From contig QMLJ01000065.1 of NCBI GenBank assembly GCA_003643935.1, positions 1 through 6,692 on the forward strand: a stretch of 6,692 nucleotides of DNA. Reading direction: 5' to 3'. The translations under genes were made by a program, and so were the position numbers. Below, piece by piece: positions 1-6,692 of the stretch (its first letter is position 1; each line of letters begins with the position of its first letter). This DNA is from Deltaproteobacteria bacterium (GTDB lineage: Bacteria > Desulfobacterota > Desulfomonilia > UBA1062). Below the pieces are notes generated by a model. That model saw only the letters and a program-made list of their open reading frames with translations. It searched no databases and had not been told where the DNA came from.

Positions 1-1787
1 CCCTTGAAGAGTCTGTACTCTTAGGGAAAGAGGAGACTTTTCTATCCGTGCATAGGTACCCATTTGTTTACCATCCTAGGGGTGATAGATATATTGATGA
101 ATTTAGGCTGGATGTACACCCCGGATTTACCTATCGAGTTGGAGAGATCGTAGTTAAAAAAGATCTGATGCTCGTGCACCACGAGAACACGCTCCTCGTA
201 AGGTATAGGATTGAGAGTGCCCCCTCGCCTGTGTTATTACGAATAAAACCCCTCCTTGCCTACAGAGATATCCACGACCTCTCCCATGAAAACATGTTTA
301 TCAGACCAAAGACCTACAGGATAAAGAATGGCTTCTTCATCTCGCCCTATGCTGGCATGCCCGGTCTTTACGTGCAGACCAACAGAACAAGCCGATTCTT
401 TCCTTCGCCTCAATGGTATAAAAACTGCGAGTATACAAAGGAACAGGAGAGAGGCTATCCATACCAGGAGGACCTGTTTGCACCTGGTCTCTTCGAGGTG
501 GGCCTCCATCAAGGCTCTGAGATCATATTCTACTTCTCATTGAGGGAGAGCCAGACAAAAATCAGCTCTACATGGGAAAAAGAATACCAGAGAAGAATGG
601 ATCAGACAAAGGTCCTAGGCCACTACAGGGATGGCACTCTCATTAGGCGTTTATATATGCCATCAGACTCTTTTATAACAAGCGATGGAAAGGGCGGACA
701 TTCTATCATAGCAGGCTATCACTGGTTCTACGAATGGGGAAGGGACACCCTTATCAGCCTGCCCGGCCTTTGTTTCTATACCGGGCGCATAAAAGTTGGC
801 CTTGAGATACTCAGAAAGATAGCAGAAAAAAGAAAGCAAGGCCTAATCCCCAACTGCGTATCAGAAGATAGCAAGGATATGTCTTACAACTCGGCCGATG
901 CATCCCTGTGGTATTTCTGGTGTGTTCAGGAATTCCTGAAGGTAACAGATGACACCGAGGCTGTGAAAAAATACTTGTGGCCTGTTCTTGTTGACATATT
1001 GCGTCAATATTATAACGGGAAACCGCCATTTATAGAGCTGTTGCCCGATGGCCTCTTGAATGTGGGTAATGCCGAGACTCAGCTTACATGGATGGATGCA
1101 AAGGTCGATGATAGACCTGTGACGCCCAGAAATGGCTGTCCTGTGGAGATCAACGCCCTTTGGTACAACGCATTGTGCTTTGTCAATGGCCTCTCCAAGA
1201 AGTTTGGTACAAAGATTGAATTTGATGTTGAAGACGTTATGGAATGTATAAGAAAATCATTTGAAAAATTCTGGATTGAAGAAAAGGGCTACCTTGCCGA
1301 CGTATGGATACCAGAGAGAGACATAAAGGACGAGTCAGTAAGGCCTAATCAGATATTTGCCGTGTCCCTCCCTCATAACCCGCTGCAAAGACAGCAGATG
1401 GTCAAGGTGGTAAATAAGGTGACAAATGAGCTACTCACACCCTATGGTCTCAGAACACTATCACCGCTGGACCCACGTTACCGTGGTATATACCGAGGAT
1501 CTGTAAAAAAAAGGGACATGGCATATCACCAGGGCACTATCTGGCCATGGCTACTGGGCCACTATGGGGATGCCCTTTTAAAGGTCACACAAGACAGGAA
1601 TGCCGCAATGAAAACCCTTAAGGGAATACTGACCAACATTGGTGACCATTTGCATAACGCAGGCCTTGGGTACGTATCAGAGGTCTTCAACGGAGATCCG
1701 CCTCACGAACCGGGTGGTTGCATTGCTCAGGCATGGAGCGTTGCAGAAATAATCCGGCTTTCTGCCGAGGTGGAGAATCAGCGATGA
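1..1787 (+). CDS. Glycogen debranching enzyme (amylo-alpha-1,6-glucosidase, GH133), 5' partial
   Basis: Predicted cytoplasmic enzyme that hydrolyses alpha-1,6 branch points of glycogen or limit dextrin. The frame is open to the left edge (first full codon at base 3), so 594 residues are visible. The GTG at 48 is not the real start, because family-like sequence continues upstream of it. By recollection of bacterial homologues (about 650 residues), some 60-90 N-terminal residues are missing, including the NGLGG...TRRYHG-type segment. Visible residues 1 to about 200 fit the GDE N-terminal beta domain (HPRGDRYIDEFRL, ENTLLVRYRI). The rest is the (alpha/alpha)6 catalytic domain, with WGRDTLISLPGL (Asp about 248), TWMDAKVDDRPVTPRNG (Asp about 365), RPNQIFAVSLP, YHQGTIWPW (His about 509) and SEVFNGDPPHEPGGC (Glu about 560), all family hallmarks. 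No signal peptide can be judged. The stop TGA overlaps the next gene's ATG. It is a single-activity bacterial/archaeal type without the GH13 transferase half of eukaryotic debranching enzymes. Confidence 0.95.
   Translation, partial: LEESVLLGKEETFLSVHRYPFVYHPRGDRYIDEFRLDVHPGFTYRVGEIVVKKDLMLVHHENTLLVRYRIESAPSPVLLRIKPLLAYRDIHDLSHENMFIRPKTYRIKNGFFISPYAGMPGLYVQTNRTSRFFPSPQWYKNCEYTKEQERGYPYQEDLFAPGLFEVGLHQGSEIIFYFSLRESQTKISSTWEKEYQRRMDQTKVLGHYRDGTLIRRLYMPSDSFITSDGKGGHSIIAGYHWFYEWGRDTLISLPGLCFYTGRIKVGLEILRKIAEKRKQGLIPNCVSEDSKDMSYNSADASLWYFWCVQEFLKVTDDTEAVKKYLWPVLVDILRQYYNGKPPFIELLPDGLLNVGNAETQLTWMDAKVDDRPVTPRNGCPVEINALWYNALCFVNGLSKKFGTKIEFDVEDVMECIRKSFEKFWIEEKGYLADVWIPERDIKDESVRPNQIFAVSLPHNPLQRQQMVKVVNKVTNELLTPYGLRTLSPLDPRYRGIYRGSVKKRDMAYHQGTIWPWLLGHYGDALLKVTQDRNAAMKTLKGILTNIGDHLHNAGLGYVSEVFNGDPPHEPGGCIAQAWSVAEIIRLSAEVENQR
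1767..1786 (+). promoter_or_regulatory. Ribosome binding site and ATGA stop/start overlap, genes 1-2
   Basis: GAGGTGGAG at 1767-1775 lies 8 bases before the ATG at 1784 and is a fair Shine-Dalgarno. The ATG at 1784-1786 overlaps the TGA at 1785-1787 of the debranching gene, so ribosomes ending gene 1 can restart directly on gene 2. This placement decides the start of gene 2 against an in-frame ATG at 1718, which would add 22 residues read from the debranching enzyme's conserved C-terminal coding region. Confidence 0.75.
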
Positions 1788-3046
1788 AGGCTTTAATGTT
1801 TGGTTGGGAGTTTCCGCCACATATAAGTGGTGGACTTGGTACGGCTTGTTATGGCCTTACAAAGGGTTTGTCAAAGAAGGGCGTGGATATAACCTTCGTG
1901 ATTCCAAGGCTAGGAAAGAAGCCAGAACGGTCACACGTGAGACTCATAGATTACACCGATGTCTTACAAGCCTACCCTGCAAAAGAGACAGCAAGCTGGG
2001 CAACCAGGTTCAAGGTCATGGCCGTGGAGTCCTTGTTGGAACCATATGTTACTGAGGAGACTTACCTGGAGATGGTAAAAAAGATATCAAGAACAGGTGA
2101 AAAGTCAGAGGTCTTTGATCTATCCAACGACTACGGGCCCAACATATTTGAATCCGTGTCCAGGTATGCAAAGATAGCAGGACTAATAGCAAGGCAGGAA
2201 TCCTTTGATGTCATACACGTACATGACTGGATGACCATACCCGCTGGCATGGAGGCAAAGCACATCTCGGGAAAACCGCTTGTGGTGCACATACATGCCC
2301 TCGAGTTCGACAGGAGTGGCATACACGTGAACCAGAGGATCTATGATATTGAACGCGCGGGCATGGAAAACGCTGATCAAGTTATAACAGTGAGTCACTA
2401 TACAAAGAAAAGGATAATGGAATACTACGACATACCCGAGAGCAAGATATCCGTGGTGCACAATGCAGTCTCCCGCATGGAATCGATCGAGAGGTATCAT
2501 GTAAAAAAGAATCCTTCGAGGAAATACGTCTTGTTCCTGGGCAGGATAACTTTCCAGAAAGGTCCTGATTACTTTATCGAGGCGGCAAAACTGGTGCTTG
2601 ATAGGGCAAGGAACACACATTTTATCATGGCTGGATCTGGTGACATGATGCCTAGACTGATAGAAAGGGTCTCAGAGCTGAGAATGGGCACTAACTTTCA
2701 CTTTGTGGGTTTTCTCAAGGGACAGGACGTGGAAAGGGCATTTGCCATGAGTGACGTATATGTGATGCCCAGCATTTCCGAGCCCTTTGGAATATCAGCC
2801 CTGGAAGGGGCAATATATGATGTACCGGTGATTCTATCAAGGCAGTCAGGCGTAACCGAGGTACTGAACCATGCATTAAAGGTAGACTTTTGGGACGTGA
2901 GAGAACTGGCAAACAAGATACTCGGAGTATTGAGTTACGGCGGTATCCATGACGAGATAACAACCAATGCAAAAAAGGATCTCAGGAATATCAGTTGGGA
3001 AATGGCAGGTAGCAAAATACTGGATGTGTACAATAGCTTAATGTAA
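1784..3046 (+). CDS. GT-B glycosyltransferase, GT4/GT5 glycogen-synthase-like
   Basis: A 420-residue retaining GT-B glycosyltransferase, probably cytosolic (no signal peptide or membrane segment). The N-terminal Rossmann domain opens with GWEFPPHISGGLG (residues 7-19), the glycine-rich donor/acceptor loop seen in bacterial and archaeal glycogen synthases. HVHDW at 145-149 and the VITVSHYTKK and VVHNAV segments lead into the C-terminal domain. There GRITFQKG supplies the Arg254/Lys259 pair expected to hold the nucleotide diphosphate, and EPFGISALE (Glu333, Glu341) is the E-x7-E donor site. A region at about 65-125, rich in charged and aromatic residues, separates the first strands from the core and is longer than in a minimal GT4. 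The start is set by the ATGA overlap and by the motif spacing. Its position between the debranching and GH57 genes implies a role in alpha-glucan synthesis, such as chain initiation, elongation or a maltose-phosphate-type product. The donor (ADP- or UDP-glucose) and acceptor cannot be read from the sequence. Family assignment is firm; the exact reaction is not. Confidence 0.85.
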   Translation: MKALMFGWEFPPHISGGLGTACYGLTKGLSKKGVDITFVIPRLGKKPERSHVRLIDYTDVLQAYPAKETASWATRFKVMAVESLLEPYVTEETYLEMVKKISRTGEKSEVFDLSNDYGPNIFESVSRYAKIAGLIARQESFDVIHVHDWMTIPAGMEAKHISGKPLVVHIHALEFDRSGIHVNQRIYDIERAGMENADQVITVSHYTKKRIMEYYDIPESKISVVHNAVSRMESIERYHVKKNPSRKYVLFLGRITFQKGPDYFIEAAKLVLDRARNTHFIMAGSGDMMPRLIERVSELRMGTNFHFVGFLKGQDVERAFAMSDVYVMPSISEPFGISALEGAIYDVPVILSRQSGVTEVLNHALKVDFWDVRELANKILGVLSYGGIHDEITTNAKKDLRNISWEMAGSKILDVYNSLM

Positions 3047-3049
3047 AGC

Positions 3050-3057
3050 AAAGGAGG
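3050..3057 (+). promoter_or_regulatory. Strong Shine-Dalgarno of the GH57 gene
   Basis: AAAGGAGG sits 5 bases before the ATG at 3063, inside the 16-base gap (3047-3062) that is the only noncoding sequence between genes in the window. It is the strongest ribosome binding site here, suggesting efficient independent initiation on the GH57 gene. The gap is too short for a terminator, so transcription should read through from gene 2. Confidence 0.9.
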
Positions 3058-3062
3058 AAAAC

Positions 3063-4301
3063 ATGCCTTCGATATGTTTTTATTTCCAGGTTCATCAACC
3101 GTACCGTGTGGGCAAATATACATTCTTTGACATAGGATCACGCCATGACTATGAGGACGTGGAAAAGGATATAAGCATAACAAGAAAGGTTGCACAGAAG
3201 TGTTACCTTCCGGCAAACAATCTTATTCTAAATCTAATAGAGAAATACAAAGGGCGGTTTAAGGTCTCGTATTCCATCAGTGGTACGGCACTTGACCAGT
3301 TCATAGAATATGCCCCGGAAGTGATCGACTCATTCAAGAGGCTCTCCGATACAGGATGTGTGGAGTTTCTGAACGAGACATACTATCACAGCCTGGCATT
3401 CCTCTTTTCAAGATCAGAGTTTATCCAGCAGGTGAAACTCCACAAAAAGAAGATAAAGGAACTCTTCGGGCAGACTCCTCGTGTATTCAGAAACACCGAG
3501 TTAATCTACAACAACGAGCTCGGAGCCCTTGTGGAGAGTATGGGATACAAGGCAGTCCTGGCAGAAGGTGCAGACCATGTCCTCGGCTGGAGGAGTCCTA
3601 ATTTCGTGTACCAGCCTTCAGGATGTTATAGGACAAAGTTGCTCCTTAGGAACTACCACCTATCAGATGATATAGCATTCAGGTTCTCTAACAGGCACTG
3701 GGACAAGTATCCCCTATCAGCAGAAAAGTTCGTGCAATGGGTAAAACAGATAAACGGTTCTGGAGAGGTAATAAACCTGTTCATGGATTATGAGACCTTT
3801 GGCGAACATCAGTGGGAAGACACGGGTATATTCAATTTCATGGAGGCATTGCCCGAGAAGCTCATCAACATACCGGAGTTCAACTTCGTCACCCCATCAG
3901 AGGAGGCAGAGATCTATGACCCTGTTGCCCAGTTGGACGTGCCTTCCTTTGTTTCATGGGCTGACGTGGAGAGGGATCTCACCGCATGGATGGGCAATAA
4001 TATGCAAAGAGAGGCACTCGAGCGGGTGTATTCCTTGGAAAAAAAGGTAAAGAGGACCAGGTCACAAGAATTCCTTGATACGTGGAGAAAACTGCAGACA
4101 GGCGATCACTTTTATTATATGTGCACCAAGTGGTTCTCAGACGGCGACGTGCACAAGTATTTTAATCCATACACAAGCCCATACGATGCATACATAAACT
4201 ATATGAACGTGCTTTCTGATTTTATCGATGTTCTTGATTCCACTATTCCTTCACGAAGGGGAAAACATGAAAAATACCAATACCGTAGCATATCTATTTG
4301 A
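3063..4301 (+). CDS. GH57 alpha-amylase-like glycoside hydrolase
   Basis: A 412-residue GH57 enzyme expected to hydrolyse or transfer alpha-1,4-glucan chains in the cytoplasm (no signal peptide). The conserved regions appear in order: FQVHQPYRV (residues 8-16) at the first barrel strand; ETYYHSLAFL (105-114); VFRNTELIYNNEL, where Glu146 fits the catalytic nucleophile; LFMDYETFGEHQ, where Asp242 fits the acid/base; and WADVERDLTAWMGN (about 299-312). The C-terminal DGDVHKYFNPY...SPYDAYINYM stretch (360-388) is typical of the short archaeal/bacterial alpha-amylase subgroup, as I recall it from the Methanocaldococcus-type enzymes. The length is well short of GH57 branching enzymes (over 500 residues), so a GlgB-like role is less likely though not excluded. 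Some relatives in this subgroup lack a catalytic residue; this one has both. The start follows AAAGGAGG, and the last 35 bases overlap the fused synthase/phosphorylase gene. Confidence 0.93.
   Translation: MPSICFYFQVHQPYRVGKYTFFDIGSRHDYEDVEKDISITRKVAQKCYLPANNLILNLIEKYKGRFKVSYSISGTALDQFIEYAPEVIDSFKRLSDTGCVEFLNETYYHSLAFLFSRSEFIQQVKLHKKKIKELFGQTPRVFRNTELIYNNELGALVESMGYKAVLAEGADHVLGWRSPNFVYQPSGCYRTKLLLRNYHLSDDIAFRFSNRHWDKYPLSAEKFVQWVKQINGSGEVINLFMDYETFGEHQWEDTGIFNFMEALPEKLINIPEFNFVTPSEEAEIYDPVAQLDVPSFVSWADVERDLTAWMGNNMQREALERVYSLEKKVKRTRSQEFLDTWRKLQTGDHFYYMCTKWFSDGDVHKYFNPYTSPYDAYINYMNVLSDFIDVLDSTIPSRRGKHEKYQYRSISI
4255..4261 (+). promoter_or_regulatory. Ribosome binding site of the fusion gene, inside the GH57 gene
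   Basis: GAAGGGG at 4255-4261 is 5 bases before the ATG at 4267 and lies wholly within the coding sequence of the GH57 gene. It matches anti-Shine-Dalgarno less well than AAAGGAGG at gene 3. No alternative start is plausible, because conserved GT3 sequence begins about seven codons after this ATG. Initiation must therefore occur before the upstream stop at 4299-4301, which favours translational coupling. Confidence 0.75.
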
Positions 4302-6692
4302 GGTAAGCTGGGAGGTCTGTAACAAGGTCGGTGGGATATATACTGTACTGACAACAAAGGCCAAGTACGCAGTAGAACACTTTGATGACCGTTATTTTCT
4401 CATAGGCCCAGACCTCGGAAACAACCCCGAGTTCGAGGAAACAGACGAAGAACCCTGGGGCAAGATAAGGGACAGGTTAAGGGAACGGGGCCTTGTCTCA
4501 AGGTGCGGTCGTTGGAACATACCTGGTAGACCCAGGGTAATCCTGGTAAATCACAACAACAAGTACGACCAGGGCAAGTTACTATTCAGGCTGTGGCAAG
4601 ACTTTGGGGTGGACTCTATAACAGGAGGTTGGGACTATATTGAGCCCGTAATATTCAGTACAGCAGCAGGAGAGGTCATAGAGACCCTGCATGAGGTACT
4701 CAATGACAAGGATGGAAAGTCCATCGCCCAGTTCCATGAATGGATGACCGGTGCAGGGCTACTTTACATAAAGTCCCATGCCCCTGAAATAGGCACTATA
4801 TTTACCACGCATGCCACAATGCTAGGTAGAACCCTCTCTTCCCAGAAGATAAGTATTTACACTGACATGGCGCATATAGCACCATCTGTAATGGCCTCAA
4901 GGATGAACATAGTTGCAAAGCATTCCATGGAGAGTGCATGTGCAAGGGAATGTGATTGCCTATCCACGGTTAGTGAACCCACTGCCAAGGAGGTAACCCA
5001 CTTTCTTGGCCGCAGTCCAGATATTGTATTACCAAATGGAATAAATATAGATAACATACCGGACCTAAGTTCAGATTCTGACATTGCAAGGAAACACCGA
5101 GCCAAGATCCTTTCTTTTGCATCCAAGTTTCTCCAGATAGACCTGGAAGACAAGGATACAAGGGTCCTTATGACCTCGGGCAGGTACGAATTCCATAACA
5201 AGGGTATAGACATCTTCCTGGAGGCACTGGGTAAAATAAATAACTCGCTTAAAAAAGAAGGATCAAAGCAACATATATTGTGCTTCTTCTGCGTTATAGC
5301 GGGCCACATGGGAATATCACGGGAGACACAGGAGGTAATGAAAGGCAACCAAGTCCAGAGATCGGGCATATCCAGAATATGCACCCATCAACTACAGGAC
5401 CCACAGCACGACCCCATATGGAATGCCTGCCAGAACCTGAACCTGCTTAATACTGATCAGGACAGGGTACACGTGATCTTCATGCCCGTATACCTGGATG
5501 GTTACGACGGTCTCCTGAACATGAAATACTACGATGTCTTGAGTGGATGCAACATGGGTGTATTCCCATCTGTATACGAGCCATGGGGCTACACCCCTCT
5601 GGAGTCCTGTGCCTACAGCGTACCAACAGTAACAACGGATATAAGCGGCTTTGGCGTGTGGGTAAACAACCATTTCCCTGGTGAAAACAAGGGCGTAATA
5701 TTATTAAATTACAACAGAAAATCAAGGGACGAGATAGTATCGCAGTTAACCGAGCATATCACTAATCATCTGAGGTGGACCGCGGAAGATATCAAGGACC
5801 ACAAGATAAAGGCAAGGTTTATTGCTAACAAGGCGAGCTGGAAGGAATTCTATCCAATCTACCTGAACGCATATTCCATGGCATCAAAGACTGCTTCCAA
5901 GCGCCAGTACCTAATGGATACAAGCGCTTATAAACGCGAGGCATTCTACCCTGGCCGCGTCTTCATGAAGCCAAAGTTCAGAAGTCTCAGCGTGTTCACT
6001 GAATTACCCGATAGACTGAAAGATTTATGGGACATCGCATACAACCTTTGGTGGACGTGGAATCCCGAGTACCAGGAGGTATTCGAGAGGATCAGCCCGA
6101 AGATATGGGACAGGGTATTTCATAATCCCATTGAATTGCTGCAGGATATCTCCCCAGAACGTATGAAAGAGATCTCTGAGAACGAGTCCTACCTTCGAAT
6201 ATACGGCAGGGTTGTTGATGCATTCGATGACTTTCTAAAAGACAGCGATTGTCCTCTCAGGGCAAACAATAACCTGACCAGGGATAATCCTATAGCTTAT
6301 TTCTCCTTGGAATATGGGCTTCACGAGTGTCTACCGATATATGCAGGAGGTCTAGGCATACTCTCCGGGGATCACCTCAAGTCGGCAAGTGACCTGAACA
6401 TACCCATGGTAGCTGTGGGCCTATTATACAAGTGCGGCTACTTCAAGCAGGTCATCGACAAGGAAGGTAACCAGGTTGACACGTACCCAGAGAATGATTT
6501 CTCTCGTATGCCCGTTCGCATATGCACAGACGCAGCTGGTGAGCCTGTGAAAATCAGCGTAAACCTACCTGGCAGGACAGTTTATGCACGAGCATGGAAG
6601 ATAAACGTTGGTAGAACAACGCTTTACTTACTGGATACATCTGTACCAGAGAACAGCAAGCAGGACATGGAGATCACATCACGGCTGTACGA
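4267..6692 (+). CDS. GT3 glycogen synthase fused to GT35 alpha-glucan phosphorylase, 3' partial
   Basis: One uninterrupted frame of 808 codons running off the right edge. Residues 1 to about 545 are a eukaryotic-type GT3 glycogen synthase, which transfers glucose from UDP-glucose to glycogen ends: NKVGGIYTV (19-27), FHEWMTGAG (156-164), FTTHATMLGR (179-188), PDIVLPNGINI, SGRYEFHNKG with Arg306 and Lys312, and YEPWGYTPLE with Glu438 and Glu446 (E-x7-E). All the catalytic positions I know for the family are present. After a basic linker (about 540-575), residues about 579-655 form the DUF3417 module of bacterial phosphorylases (LPDRLKDLWDIAYNLWWTWNP). From about 674 the GT35 catalytic domain starts: NPIAYFSLEYGLHE, IYAGGLGILSGDHLKSASDL and DTYPENDF. 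The PLP-binding lysine region lies beyond the window; phosphorylases of this type suggest about 600 more residues, for about 1400 in all. I recall database entries with this architecture in some bacteria but no biochemical study. It would couple synthesis and phosphorolysis of the same polymer. No frameshift or stop is seen at the junction. Confidence 0.93.
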   Translation, partial: MKNTNTVAYLFEVSWEVCNKVGGIYTVLTTKAKYAVEHFDDRYFLIGPDLGNNPEFEETDEEPWGKIRDRLRERGLVSRCGRWNIPGRPRVILVNHNNKYDQGKLLFRLWQDFGVDSITGGWDYIEPVIFSTAAGEVIETLHEVLNDKDGKSIAQFHEWMTGAGLLYIKSHAPEIGTIFTTHATMLGRTLSSQKISIYTDMAHIAPSVMASRMNIVAKHSMESACARECDCLSTVSEPTAKEVTHFLGRSPDIVLPNGINIDNIPDLSSDSDIARKHRAKILSFASKFLQIDLEDKDTRVLMTSGRYEFHNKGIDIFLEALGKINNSLKKEGSKQHILCFFCVIAGHMGISRETQEVMKGNQVQRSGISRICTHQLQDPQHDPIWNACQNLNLLNTDQDRVHVIFMPVYLDGYDGLLNMKYYDVLSGCNMGVFPSVYEPWGYTPLESCAYSVPTVTTDISGFGVWVNNHFPGENKGVILLNYNRKSRDEIVSQLTEHITNHLRWTAEDIKDHKIKARFIANKASWKEFYPIYLNAYSMASKTASKRQYLMDTSAYKREAFYPGRVFMKPKFRSLSVFTELPDRLKDLWDIAYNLWWTWNPEYQEVFERISPKIWDRVFHNPIELLQDISPERMKEISENESYLRIYGRVVDAFDDFLKDSDCPLRANNNLTRDNPIAYFSLEYGLHECLPIYAGGLGILSGDHLKSASDLNIPMVAVGLLYKCGYFKQVIDKEGNQVDTYPENDFSRMPVRICTDAAGEPVKISVNLPGRTVYARAWKINVGRTTLYLLDTSVPENSKQDMEITSRLY

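Noticed and set aside
48..50. GTG at 48 as the start of the debranching enzyme
   Set aside because: The frame stays open to base 3 with family-like residues before it, there is no fitting ribosome binding site, and the N-terminal domain would be truncated.
1718..1783. Upstream in-frame ATG at 1718 as the start of the gene 2 glycosyltransferase
   Set aside because: It would add 22 residues read from sequence that encodes the conserved C-terminus of the debranching enzyme, while ATG 1784 has a Shine-Dalgarno and gives the expected distance to the GGLG loop.
2183..2620. Antisense open frame of 145 codons opposite the GT4/GT5 gene
   Set aside because: It is fully covered by a gene with clear motifs; its composition is that of a reverse-frame artefact with no recognisable domain.
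3047..3062. Promoter or terminator between genes 2 and 3
   Set aside because: The gap is only 16 bases, holds a Shine-Dalgarno and has no hairpin or -10/-35 pattern.
3063..4301. GH57 protein as a glycogen branching enzyme (GlgB substitute)
   Set aside because: At 412 residues it is shorter than known GH57 branching enzymes, and its C-terminal motifs fit the alpha-amylase-like subgroup better, though activity could differ.
4939..5294. Cysteine groupings in the GT3 domain (Cys225/229/231 and Cys339-x2-Cys342) as a metal or redox site
   Set aside because: They sit in ordinary fold positions where I recall no conserved metal site in GT3 enzymes; without conservation data this is likely chance.
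4857..5384. Antisense open frame of 175 codons inside the fusion gene
   Set aside because: It lies fully opposite strongly conserved GT3 coding sequence and shows no recognisable domain; it is a shadow of the real frame.

Overview
The window is one dense, single-strand (+) block of four bacterial glycogen / alpha-glucan metabolism genes. Essentially every base is coding. The only noncoding stretch between genes is 16 bases, and no promoter, terminator, RNA gene, repeat, CRISPR array or mobile element is visible. Both outer genes are cut by the window edges.

Layout: (1) 1-1787, a glycogen debranching enzyme (amylo-alpha-1,6-glucosidase type, GH133) missing its N-terminus. (2) 1784-3046, a 420-residue GT-B glycosyltransferase of the GT4/GT5 kind, overlapping gene 1 by an ATGA. 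(3) 3063-4301, a 412-residue GH57 alpha-amylase-like enzyme with both catalytic carboxylates in place, behind a near-perfect Shine-Dalgarno. (4) 4267-6692 (open at the right edge), a fusion of a eukaryotic-type (GT3) glycogen synthase with an alpha-glucan phosphorylase (GT35, with its usual DUF3417 N-terminal module). It starts 35 bases inside the end of gene 3. The spacings imply one operon with translational coupling.

How they fit together: the GT3 module should build alpha-1,4-glucan from a sugar nucleotide (UDP-glucose, by family). The phosphorylase module should shorten chains to glucose-1-phosphate, the debranching enzyme should remove alpha-1,6 branches, and the GH57 enzyme should hydrolyse or rearrange alpha-1,4 links. 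The GT4/GT5 protein is a second possible chain-initiating or chain-elongating transferase. No GlgC, GlgB or pgm gene lies in the window.

Organism: a bacterium with moderate GC and heavy use of ATA (Ile) and AGG/AGA (Arg) in all four genes. The AAAGGAGG ribosome binding site argues against Bacteroidota, where I recall a similar GDE/GT4/GH57/GT3 gene set. The codon habits recall anaerobic Desulfobacterota or Nitrospirota-like lineages, but this is a weak guess. Codon style is uniform across the genes, with no sign of a recent insertion.

The most notable item is gene 4: enzymes for opposite directions of glycogen metabolism joined in one polypeptide. Its synthase half also appears to lack the tetramer-interface helices and most of the arginine cluster that make the eukaryotic enzyme respond to glucose-6-phosphate.
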